A DNA stretch of 44,309 nt. Origin: an uncultured Parabacteroides sp. (lineage in GTDB: Bacteria > Bacteroidota > Bacteroidia > Bacteroidales > Tannerellaceae). Location: positions 1 to 44,309 of the forward strand of contig NZ_CANTZW010000034.1 of the NCBI RefSeq assembly GCF_947855115.1, given 5' to 3'. Numbering within the stretch: position 1 is the first letter of the stretch; every line of letters starts with the position of its first letter. Positions 16,144 through 24,506 of the stretch are shown one piece after another. A program made the position numbers and the translations under genes. Below the pieces are notes generated by a model. The model was not told where the DNA came from. It ran no database searches and saw only the letters and a list, made by a program, of their open reading frames with translations.

Positions 16144-19100
16144 TTAGAGGGTTAAACTTAAACCGCCCATAATGGTGCGAGTGGATGGGGCACGTTTCAC
16201 AGAATACATATTTCGTTCCAAATATCCACCACCCAATTCGGGATCCCCTTGAAACTTAGTGATAATAAATAGGTTATCACAGTTAATATAGAATTTCAAT
16301 CCTTCGATCTTCAAATGAGAAAGTAACGATTTCGGTAAATTATAGCCAAAATGCAAATTCTTCAGTTTAAAGAAAGAACCATCCTCCACAAAATAAGAGG
16401 AGACATTCTTGAAATTTCCATTCGGATCTTCTTTCGTTACCCGAGGATGTGGAGTATCCCGGTTTGTCGGGCTCCATGCCTCGTATACCTTATAAGTCGT
16501 ATTATAGTCGCCATAGAAACTTCTCTCATAAAGCTTAGCGCTATTGAAGACATCAACACCTGCGTTTCCTAACCACCCCATGCTTAAGTCAAAACCTCTC
16601 CACGACAAATTTATATTCAGTCCATACATCAAATCCGGCCAAGGATTACCAATATACGTCTTATCCTCATTTGTCACCTTACCGTCTCCATTTAAATCTT
16701 TATATCTCAAGTCTCCCGGAGCAGTACCCGCTTGTTGGTACAATCCATCCGGAGATTGCGCATTTAAGGCATCAATCTCTGCTTGGTCTTGAATGATACC
16801 CTCTACTACATATCCATACATCTGTCCCATCGGTTGCCCATTTTCCGTACGATAAATAGAACTATTTAAAGCAGCATCGCTTCCAGCCCAAATAATCGGA
16901 TTCACTTGGTCACTTAACTTAATCACTTTGTTTTTATTGGTAGACAAAGTAAATGCCACGTCATACCGGAAATCTTTGTAAGAATCCCTCCACTGGACCA
17001 TCCACTCGAAACCTCGGTTGCTTATCTTTCCAATATTAGCCTTGTAAGAAGACGTCTCACTAAAAGGCTCCGAAGAAGGGCCGGCCGAAGGAGGCACACC
17101 TACGGAATACAGCATATCGGAGGTTTTCTTATCATAATACTCAATAGTCGTATTCAATCGGTTATTCAGAAAACTGGCATCAATACCCACATTCCATTGA
17201 GCCACATCTTCCCATTTAATCGTGGCATTCGCAACATTCGAATACCAGAATCCTCGCTCCGTATTTTGTCCGTCATATGAATAATACAGATAATTATTCG
17301 TGAAAGAAGGCTCATATAAAAATTGGGGTATCGTATTATTACCGATTTTACCATAACTACCTCTCAATTTCAATTGAGACATCCATGTTATATTGTCTTT
17401 TACAAAACTTTCTTTTCCGATATTCCAACCGACAGAAGCCGAAGGGAACACTCCAAATCGGTTATCCGGGCCAAAATTATCATAACCATCCCGGCGGATA
17501 CTAGCCTCAAGCAAATAACGATCATCATACGCATAATTTACACGAGCAAACTGGGATAAGCTACGACTTTGTGTCTTCGTTCCAGACACATCTTTATCTC
17601 CCGTACCTAAACTAATATCATCCGAGGGCTGAACCAAGAAACCATTTTTCCAACCTCCGGCAGAAGAAGCCGTCGCACGATAAGCTTCGTAACCTACCAT
17701 ACCTTTTACATAATGCTTTCCTCCGAAAGTATGGTCATAAGTCAATGTATACAACATACGTAAATCATAACCGGAACCATAATCTTTCGAGTAATAATCC
17801 TGCTGGGACAAAGATCCCAAATTCCATGACTCCAAAAACAAATTATTCGCATGAGAGTCAAAATTAGCGGAGAAATTCGCCTGGAACTTTAAATCATTGA
17901 TAATCTCCCAGTCCAAAATAGCGTTCGCCCGAGCCCAGAACCTACGCTCATTCTCATGATGCGACATTAGTGTAGCCACATGGTTAGGTCCTTCATAGTA
18001 GCCTCCTGCCGGATGTTTACCCCAACCACCTCCTGATTCGTTGGTATTGTCATAAGGGACCATTGTAGGAACTTGACGGTAATAAACATAGTCATTATCC
18101 GTCTGCCCGTACAAATGAGGGTCTGTATTATTAAAGCCAACGGTCAGTATCTCGGAAAACTTCACACGTTTACTTATATTTGTCTGGCTGGCCACACGGA
18201 AATTACCCGCATCCTCAAAAGAATAACGTTCAATAAACTGATTTTTATAGAACTCAGCAGACATATTGAATGTAGTTTTCTCATTACCTCCTGTCATCTG
18301 TAAAAAATAGTTTTGCCTAAAAGCATTACGCCAAACCAGATCCTCCCAATCCGTATCCGGTAGCGAAGAAGGATTATCCCAGCCAGAGTTAGGGTTGTTC
18401 GGGAAACCTGCCGCCAACTTCCGGTCAATAAAATCTGCGGTATGCAGCATATCTGGCAAGTCAATTGGAGTTTCTATTCCAAAATTTACTCTTGCGTTAA
18501 TAGAGAGTTTCCCAATCTTTCCCTTTTTAGTGGTAACGAGAATTACACCTCCTGCTCCCCGAGCACCGTAAATAGCAGTCGAGGCTGCATCTTTCAAGAT
18601 CTCAATAGATTCTATATCGTTAAAATTAGGAGCGCTACCTGGTACCCCATCCACGATCCATAACGGATCTGCACCATTGATAGAAGCCGCTCCACGAATG
18701 ATAATATTTCCATTAGAGACATTAACACCAGCCACACGTCCTTGAATAACATGAGACACATCCATATTTAAGTCATTGAAATCATCGGTTTTGATAGAAG
18801 CGACCGATCCCGTTACATTCGACTTCTTCTGTACACCATAACCCACAACGACTACTTCATCTAGTTTCTGAGTATCTTCTTTCAGGTTTATCACTAAACT
18901 TGAATTCCCGTTCACCGCAACATCTTGAGTATTAAACCCTATATACGAGACCTGCAAAATACTCGCCTCATCTATGTTTAACGAGAAATTTCCGGATATA
19001 TCCGTTACCGTTCCATTCGTAGTACCCTTCTCCACGACATTTGCACCAATTACCGGATCACCGTTACTATCCACAACAGTACCGGATACCAGCTTCGCAT

Positions 19101-19428
19101 TACCTGCAGCTTTTAAAGTAACGATAATAGAATGACCTGCTATCGTATATTGTAAGTCTCTTTGATGTAAAACATCGTCTAGTACACGTTTAATTGGCTG
19201 ATTCGTCACATTTAAGGTTATCTCTTTCTTTCCTTCTACTATAGCATCCCGATAAGAGAATATATAAGTAGTCTGTTTCTCTATGGCCTCAAAAAACTGT
19301 TTTAATGTAGCATTCTTCATAGAAAGAGTAATACTTTCCGTCTGAGCTAATACCAAAATAGGATTAAAAAACAGAAATAGAGCCAAAAATATTATATAAC
19401 TACAATGATTTTTTCTACTTTTGAACAT
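16144..19428 (-). CDS. susC: SusC/RagA TonB-dependent transporter with STN signalling domain (PUL1)
   Basis: A 1094-residue outer-membrane transporter. After a signal peptide (to about residue 29) comes an STN domain (about 32-105, LKQFFEAIEKQTTYIFSYRD), then a CarboxypepD_reg-like domain (about 115-185, SGTVVDSNGDPVIGANVVEK), a TonB box/linker LDEVVVVGYGVQKKSNVTGS, the plug (about 200-320) and a 22-strand barrel ending MGGLSLTL. The STN domain marks it as a transducer that contacts the FecR anti-sigma in the periplasm, and fecR and an ECF sigma gene lie immediately upstream. An antisense RNA promoter overlaps its first codons. Substrate import energy comes from TonB/ExbBD encoded elsewhere. 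Confidence 0.95.
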   Translation of the reverse strand: MFKSRKNHCSYIIFLALFLFFNPILVLAQTESITLSMKNATLKQFFEAIEKQTTYIFSYRDAIVEGKKEITLNVTNQPIKRVLDDVLHQRDLQYTIAGHSIIVTLKAAGNAKLVSGTVVDSNGDPVIGANVVEKGTTNGTVTDISGNFSLNIDEASILQVSYIGFNTQDVAVNGNSSLVINLKEDTQKLDEVVVVGYGVQKKSNVTGSVASIKTDDFNDLNMDVSHVIQGRVAGVNVSNGNIIIRGAASINGADPLWIVDGVPGSAPNFNDIESIEILKDAASTAIYGARGAGGVILVTTKKGKIGKLSINARVNFGIETPIDLPDMLHTADFIDRKLAAGFPNNPNSGWDNPSSLPDTDWEDLVWRNAFRQNYFLQMTGGNEKTTFNMSAEFYKNQFIERYSFEDAGNFRVASQTNISKRVKFSEILTVGFNNTDPHLYGQTDNDYVYYRQVPTMVPYDNTNESGGGWGKHPAGGYYEGPNHVATLMSHHENERRFWARANAILDWEIINDLKFQANFSANFDSHANNLFLESWNLGSLSQQDYYSKDYGSGYDLRMLYTLTYDHTFGGKHYVKGMVGYEAYRATASSAGGWKNGFLVQPSDDISLGTGDKDVSGTKTQSRSLSQFARVNYAYDDRYLLEASIRRDGYDNFGPDNRFGVFPSASVGWNIGKESFVKDNITWMSQLKLRGSYGKIGNNTIPQFLYEPSFTNNYLYYSYDGQNTERGFWYSNVANATIKWEDVAQWNVGIDASFLNNRLNTTIEYYDKKTSDMLYSVGVPPSAGPSSEPFSETSSYKANIGKISNRGFEWMVQWRDSYKDFRYDVAFTLSTNKNKVIKLSDQVNPIIWAGSDAALNSSIYRTENGQPMGQMYGYVVEGIIQDQAEIDALNAQSPDGLYQQAGTAPGDLRYKDLNGDGKVTNEDKTYIGNPWPDLMYGLNINLSWRGFDLSMGWLGNAGVDVFNSAKLYERSFYGDYNTTYKVYEAWSPTNRDTPHPRVTKEDPNGNFKNVSSYFVEDGSFFKLKNLHFGYNLPKSLLSHLKIEGLKFYINCDNLFIITKFQGDPELGGGYLERNMYSVKRAPSTRTIMGGLSLTL

Positions 19429-19429
19429 A

Positions 19430-19540
19430 TATTACTTTTTTAAATTGATACAATCCGTTTTATGGCCTAATCGCCATTCTCGTAAATGGAGTATTGATGG
19501 GGAACCGGAAAATCTCGACCATTTTTCGGTTCCGTTTTTT
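19430..19540 (+). ncRNA. Predicted cis-antisense RNA to the susC leader (PUL1), DonS-like
   Basis: On the strand opposite the operon, TACTTTTG (19416-19423) is a perfect minus-7 box lying over codons 2-5 of susC. The minus-33 region is weak. About 100 nt downstream, GGAACCGGAAAA (19501-19512) pairs with TTTTTCGGTTCC (19522-19533), then GTTTTTT, a rho-independent terminator on the plus strand only. The implied RNA of about 110 nt is complementary to the whole fecR-susC gap, i.e. the susC leader. DonS-class antisense RNAs in Bacteroides fragilis occupy this place in ECF-regulated PULs and repress susC. The 5' end is estimated. Confidence 0.65.
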
Positions 19541-19556
19541 ACTATGAAGAATCTTG

Positions 19557-19581
19557 TCTCATAAAGAACTAATTTAAGGTT
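19557..19581 (-). promoter_or_regulatory. Putative ECF-sigma promoter of susC (PUL1)
   Basis: The minus strand reads AACCTTAAAT, 7 bases, TTATGAGA. Twenty of 25 positions are identical to the element in the same place in PUL2 (35654-35630). It begins 22 nt past the fecR stop and lies about 130 nt upstream of the susC start, where an ECF promoter for the transporter operon would be. It has no TAnnTTTG box. Confidence 0.55.
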
Positions 19582-19603
19582 ATACATTTTTATTTTCACT
19601 CAC

Positions 19604-20614
19604 TCAAGGATGTATAAAGATATCGTCTCCTCGTACATCATATGTAAAGTCATAATGCTTCTCCAAAAGATCCATTACTTCTACGATATACTCACTATCA
19701 AAATATCCGGTGAATAAGTCATCCACTAAAGAAGAGTCTTTCAAATGGATATTTACACCATACCTACGCTCTAGTTTAGTCAAGACATCGCTCAACTTCG
19801 CTGACCGAAAAACCAAGTCCCCTCTTAACCATGCTGTTTCAAACCGATTGTCTGTTTTCTCCACAGTTATAACGCCCGATTCTTTATTAAACAGTGCTTT
19901 TTCATTCGGTTTTAGATAAACGACACGGGAAGGGTCTGAACAAGTCTGTAGCTTAATCTGCCCCGATATTAAAGCCATCTCCATTACATTCTCACACTCA
20001 TATGAATACACGTTAAAACTTGTTCCTAGCACTTCTATATTCAAATATTTCGTATGTACCACAAAAGGTTTATTCTCATTCCGAGTCACCTCAAAATAAG
20101 CTTCTCCTTCTAAATTAACCTGCCGAAGTTCCCTACCAAAGTCATGAGTGTAACTTAATCTTGATTCCGCATTTAATTTTACTTGTGTTCCATCAGGTAA
20201 AGTCACCCCCGATTTCTCCCCTTTATCTACACGAACCACTAAATTACCAGTACTATCATTCCGATCAACAGGATTGAAGTATAAATAACCAGACAACATG
20301 CTCAATAAAGGTATTAATAGTATCGCAGCGACACGAGCCAGTTTTCTAAACATCATGACAAATCGTTCTTTTCTCGTTCGGTTCTGAATCTCGCTGAACA
20401 TATCTCGTACAACTCTCTCATTCACCTCCTCCGTGAATCGCCATTTTTCCCATAAACGAGATAGAGACAACGATAATTCATCATCATCGGATAAATTAAC
20501 CAGAAGCCGTAGTGTTTCCAACTCCTCCGCAGAAATTGTGTGATCTACGTACTTTGAGAGCAAATAATATGTATATGATTCCTGCATAATATCCTTTTTA
20601 TAAGGTATACACAT
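19604..20614 (-). CDS. FecR-family anti-sigma factor (PUL1)
   Basis: A 336-residue inner-membrane protein. The N-terminal cytoplasmic part (about residues 1-85) binds the ECF sigma, one transmembrane helix (about 90-112, LARVAAILLIPLLSMLSGYLYF) follows, then a periplasmic FecR domain (about 120-225, KGEKSGVTLPDGTQVKLNAESRLSY) and a C-terminal DUF4974/STN-interacting domain (about 255-336). The protein should hold the sigma inactive until the SusC STN domain signals glycan binding. It lies 64 nt after the sigma gene and 175 nt before susC. An internal ATG at 20587 (MQESYTYYLL) is an equally good start. Confidence 0.92.
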   Translation of the reverse strand: MCIPYKKDIMQESYTYYLLSKYVDHTISAEELETLRLLVNLSDDDELSLSLSRLWEKWRFTEEVNERVVRDMFSEIQNRTRKERFVMMFRKLARVAAILLIPLLSMLSGYLYFNPVDRNDSTGNLVVRVDKGEKSGVTLPDGTQVKLNAESRLSYTHDFGRELRQVNLEGEAYFEVTRNENKPFVVHTKYLNIEVLGTSFNVYSYECENVMEMALISGQIKLQTCSDPSRVVYLKPNEKALFNKESGVITVEKTDNRFETAWLRGDLVFRSAKLSDVLTKLERRYGVNIHLKDSSLVDDLFTGYFDSEYIVEVMDLLEKHYDFTYDVRGDDIFIHP

Positions 20615-20678
20615 GAATCGTGAATTTATAACATGCTTTTTTATATGTTATAAAACATAATAATATGATTTTTTGATT

Positions 20679-21251
20679 TTATCCGATAAAGAAAAGAGAG
20701 AACAACAAGGCATACCGGCCCAATTCCTTTCTCAAGACATGTAAGGCTTGCGATAACTGGTTACGGATAGACTGTTCCGAGATTAAAGTCTTAGCGGCTA
20801 TTTCTGCCACAGTTATACCTTGTTCTTTGTTTAACTCAAATAGTTCCCGTTGACGGGGTGTCAACTTTCGTTTCGCTATTTCCAATCTATGGTTAAATTC
20901 CTCAAAAGATAATTTACGTTCAATCGCAGTTTCTTCTCCATCTTCAGACTCATTCAACATGACATCATCTAGAAAAATCGGACTATTCGCCAGTCTACGA
21001 AACTCATTCAGCAATTGATTCTTGGCCATAGTGAACAGAAAAGCCTCAAAAGACATATCTAAATCAATATGTTCTCTCCGTACCCATACTTTAATAAAAG
21101 TTTCTTGTACAATATCCTTTGCTAAAGCTTCAGAATGAGTCAAGTGTAATGCGAACGCATATAGACGTGAAGCATATGACTCATACAGCTTCGTAAAGTC
21201 TCTGTATGAACCGCCTCGTAATCGTTCTAGGTATATCCGTTCTACATCCAT
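20679..21251 (-). CDS. ECF-family RNA polymerase sigma factor (PUL1)
   Basis: A sigma-70 family ECF factor of about 190 residues. Region 2 (about residues 15-85) contains FTKLYESYASRLYAFALHLT and DIVQETFIKVW. Region 4 (about 125-180) contains LTPRQRELFELNKEQGITVAEIAAKTLISEQSIRNQLSQAL, the helix-turn-helix for the minus-35 element. The longest frame would start at TTG 21278, but that codon is part of the promoter box TATATTTG, so ATG 21251 is used. It is the first gene of PUL1, isolated from PUL2 by a strong terminator. It should activate the susC promoter about 1.1 kb downstream of its own stop when FecR is relieved. Confidence 0.92.
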   Translation of the reverse strand: MDVERIYLERLRGGSYRDFTKLYESYASRLYAFALHLTHSEALAKDIVQETFIKVWVRREHIDLDMSFEAFLFTMAKNQLLNEFRRLANSPIFLDDVMLNESEDGEETAIERKLSFEEFNHRLEIAKRKLTPRQRELFELNKEQGITVAEIAAKTLISEQSIRNQLSQALHVLRKELGRYALLFSLFFIG

Positions 21252-21275
21252 CTCCTCTAGCACATGTTGACTGAA

Positions 21276-21283
21276 CAAATATA
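21276..21283 (-). promoter_or_regulatory. Minus-7 box for the PUL1 sigma/FecR genes
   Basis: TATATTTG on the minus strand matches TAnnTTTG and gives transcription start near 21270. The minus-33 position falls in the T-rich tail of the preceding terminator. The match excludes the TTG at 21278 as a start codon. Confidence 0.6.
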
Positions 21284-21285
21284 AA

Positions 21286-21333
21286 ATAAAAAAATAAGAA
21301 GAGGTTATTTCCTCTTAAAAAGAAATAACCTCT
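21286..21333 (-). terminator. Terminator between PUL2 enzymes and PUL1 sigma gene
   Basis: AGAGGTTATTTC (21300-21311) and GAAATAACCTCT (21322-21333) form a 12-bp stem with a 10-base loop. Leftwards it is followed by TCTTATTTTTTTATTTT. It ends the GH106 transcript 40 nt after the stop. Confidence 0.9.
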
Positions 21334-21371
21334 ATCTATTACGGATGGAGTTTAGCCTCATTTTTACTGAT

Positions 21372-24300
21372 CTATAGATATCCAATTTTCACTTGCTTGA
21401 AAAACTTGATTTTTACTGGTTCCAAAAGCCCTGAAGTTCGTAAATATTTTTCAGAATCCGGAGCATCGAACTTTATGATATTCGTTTTAGTTCTTCTCTC
21501 TTGTTTAGGCAATTTACTATCTCCGATAAGGCGATTAGGCCATAAGTTGACAATCTCTATTGATAAAGTATTTTGGCCTTCTTTTACATAAGGAGTGATA
21601 TCAACCTCAAAAGGAGCCGACCAAGAAACTGGGAAGGCATGATCATTAACTTTAATCACAGCTAGATCTTGAACATTCCCTAAGTCTAATTTCATCTTTT
21701 TATCCCTTAACTGTTCAGCCTTTAAATAAAATCCATTTTCATAAATTGCTTTCCCTGAAAAATAGCGGATCTCCGGATCTTCAAAATCTGTCCATGAGCA
21801 TAATTCATTGAAAATGACAGGTTCACTTTTACCCCAACAAGAATCAAAGCGTACAACCCAATTCCCCATTATAACATATTCCTCTATTTTCTCACTACTT
21901 TCTATAGATAAAACATTTCCATTATTCCAATAAATTTTATAATTCCCGGGATCATATATGTTAGCGACAATATCATCTTTTTGGGTTTCAAACTCAATTG
22001 GAGGATATTGGCCAACCTCTAAATCATCTGGGAATATCACAGAACTATAACGCTCTACTTTCACGATATGATTATTCGTATTCTCCGCATTCCTAAATAC
22101 TACAAAAACAGAGCCTTCCGGATTAAAATGCAAAGGAATAACCGTAGTTCCGTTCTCTTCATAATAATTTAAAATAGGCCTTATGTCTCCAGTTTGTGGA
22201 TTCCATAATTCAGGAACTTTTCCTGTTACCCTAAATCTACAATTCACAAATTCATAACGATCTGGCAAAGAAGGCATATACCGATAGAAATAATCATTAA
22301 TGCCATTTACAGCATACCGATTTGTAACAAAATAAATATCTTGTTCCTCTGTTCTTCGATGAATATAATCCAATAATGTTCCCGATCGATGGCTTGTATA
22401 TGATAAATCAGGCTTCACCGACATAGACATTAGCACATTATTTATATCTTGCCCCCAAATTACACGCCCTTTACCATAGGTTTGTTCCGTTCTATTTACT
22501 CCATCTAGCCATCCCCACATACGATTCCGAATTTCATACAACTCTTTATCACCCTCCGGATAATTGGTTAGGCCACTCGTTCTAAGAGGAGGCTCACCAA
22601 TCACAGTCATACCTTGTAATACCAACTGTTCTATTTTTCTTAAGACTTCCAAATCTATTGTCTTGTGAGGAGGTAATATTAATACTTGATACGACATTCC
22701 ATCCGGTAAGCGTATCTTCCCTTCAGAAAAAGAAAGCCTATTTAAAATCACATCTTTTGAGCATTTATCCCAGTCATACCCCAAATTTAGATCGTCTACC
22801 TCCTCTTTCAGAAAAACCATATTAGGAACATCATCTCCTGTATAATAAAGAACATCTGCCACAAATAATCCTTGTTGAAGCAAATAAGAACACCGATCTA
22901 TATAATCTACAAAATCTCCAGCCTGCTCCCACCAAGTTACATTTGGATTTAAATGTGTTCCCGCAAAATATTCATTCCCGGGCACGCCATACTCTTTTGG
23001 AGAGGAAACAAACGCATGCCAAACTAAACGATTAACTCCTGAACAAAAGATTCGATCTAGAACACCCTTTAAATCTTTAGGGGATCGTTCCCATTGAGGA
23101 CCAATACTCGTTGGTCCTTCAGCTTCCACAAATCTCTTTCCATTCGTATGCGCTACACAAGCACTTTGTCTAACTGATAGTCTCGCTCCTTCAGACGCAA
23201 CATGAGAAATAGATCGTGCCCAATATTCACCATGAGGTATATCGCTAATACTCATTATCTGTAACGCATCAACAGGAGTATAACAAGGACCTCCCGATTC
23301 CGGGTCAATCATCATTCCATGTTTATGAGCCAACTCTTTGAATAACATATAATGATTCTCATAGATACAATCACTCACAGTTCTTCGAAGGTCTTGTAAA
23401 AAACGATTAGAGAGCTCTGGACTCTCTACAATGCGACCAGTCATAACCGGAAGATAAGGAAATATGTCATATCCTCGATACTTCTTAAATTCTTCGGGGA
23501 AACGATTTGTCCAATTCACGACTCCCATCTCCCAGCTATCCGTTTGAAGAAAACGAACACTATTACCGGCCTCTTTCGCCGTATAAATCAATGGTTCTAT
23601 GACAGTTTTACTGAATACATCAAAAGCTTCCGCACTTAAGTGATCTACCGATAGACCTTCCCACCCATCACTTGTTGTCGAAGTACGCACCCCCGTACAA
23701 GTCCAACCATACCGTATAATAGTCCAATTACCTTCTGGAGCATTCCAGCTTAGAGTTTCTCCATCAAAAAAATCTGTCAAATCCAGAATCTCACTTTTCT
23801 TTATCACTTCTGCATTTGAGTCAAAAAGGAATCCCTCCCTCAATTTATCTAGTGGGAATATTTCTTGAAAACCAAGCCCTGAGTTAAATGATTTAGCAGA
23901 CCAATAAGGAATTGCCTCATCCTTCATAGGTGTACCTTCTGGCAATTGTTTCACTGCTTGAACACAGACATCACGATACAAAAGATTTGATTCTGGAAGT
24001 GCTAATTTCATATGAAGTATCTTTCCACCACTGATATTACACTCAGAATATGTTAACTTTTTCAATGCATATTCCGGGGTTATGGAGGGTCCTCCCGGAT
24101 TCCAACCACTTTGTACATTGACACATAAGCTTATCCCCAGTCGATCAGCCTCTCGTACCGCATGTTTATATAACCCCATCCAATCAGGAGACATAAATAC
24201 TGGTCCATGTGCTGTTTTCGTAGCGATCTCATAACTAGAGCTTCCCGCATAGATTAATGTAGCGGAACCATATCCCTTAGCTTTCATTTCTTCAAGATCT

Positions 24301-24506
24301 CTTGTTATAGACTCTTTGGTCGCCATACTATTTATCCACCACCAATAACAAGACATCCGAGCTTCCCCTGGTGGGGATTTAAACTTCTCCATAAGTGTAT
24401 TATCATCTATCCTCAGAATAGGAGCCAATCTAAAATCCGACTGTCCCATCATATCTTGTATACATAACAATCCTAATATTATCAAATAATTAATTTTCAT
24501 ATTCAT
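21372..24506 (-). CDS. GH106 alpha-L-rhamnosidase
   Basis: A 1044-residue secreted enzyme with signal peptide (about 1-22) and the Glyco_hydro_106 architecture: N-terminal CYWWWINSMATKESITRDLEEMKAKGYG, a barrel core with FLQTDSWEMGVVNWT and HGEYWARS, and FVEAEGPTSIGPQWERSP. The first Glu of that last motif is residue 461, at the position of a catalytic glutamate in the characterised rhamnosidase BT0986. C-terminal beta-sandwich domains follow, including a galactose-binding-like fold (about 890-1035, with IKVNDHAFPVSW). It should remove terminal alpha-L-rhamnose in a calcium-dependent inverting reaction. The start overlaps the GH78 stop by four bases (ATGA), so the two rhamnosidases are translated together. 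It is the last gene of PUL2. Confidence 0.88.
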   Translation of the reverse strand: MNMKINYLIILGLLCIQDMMGQSDFRLAPILRIDDNTLMEKFKSPPGEARMSCYWWWINSMATKESITRDLEEMKAKGYGSATLIYAGSSSYEIATKTAHGPVFMSPDWMGLYKHAVREADRLGISLCVNVQSGWNPGGPSITPEYALKKLTYSECNISGGKILHMKLALPESNLLYRDVCVQAVKQLPEGTPMKDEAIPYWSAKSFNSGLGFQEIFPLDKLREGFLFDSNAEVIKKSEILDLTDFFDGETLSWNAPEGNWTIIRYGWTCTGVRTSTTSDGWEGLSVDHLSAEAFDVFSKTVIEPLIYTAKEAGNSVRFLQTDSWEMGVVNWTNRFPEEFKKYRGYDIFPYLPVMTGRIVESPELSNRFLQDLRRTVSDCIYENHYMLFKELAHKHGMMIDPESGGPCYTPVDALQIMSISDIPHGEYWARSISHVASEGARLSVRQSACVAHTNGKRFVEAEGPTSIGPQWERSPKDLKGVLDRIFCSGVNRLVWHAFVSSPKEYGVPGNEYFAGTHLNPNVTWWEQAGDFVDYIDRCSYLLQQGLFVADVLYYTGDDVPNMVFLKEEVDDLNLGYDWDKCSKDVILNRLSFSEGKIRLPDGMSYQVLILPPHKTIDLEVLRKIEQLVLQGMTVIGEPPLRTSGLTNYPEGDKELYEIRNRMWGWLDGVNRTEQTYGKGRVIWGQDINNVLMSMSVKPDLSYTSHRSGTLLDYIHRRTEEQDIYFVTNRYAVNGINDYFYRYMPSLPDRYEFVNCRFRVTGKVPELWNPQTGDIRPILNYYEENGTTVIPLHFNPEGSVFVVFRNAENTNNHIVKVERYSSVIFPDDLEVGQYPPIEFETQKDDIVANIYDPGNYKIYWNNGNVLSIESSEKIEEYVIMGNWVVRFDSCWGKSEPVIFNELCSWTDFEDPEIRYFSGKAIYENGFYLKAEQLRDKKMKLDLGNVQDLAVIKVNDHAFPVSWSAPFEVDITPYVKEGQNTLSIEIVNLWPNRLIGDSKLPKQERRTKTNIIKFDAPDSEKYLRTSGLLEPVKIKFFKQVKIGYL

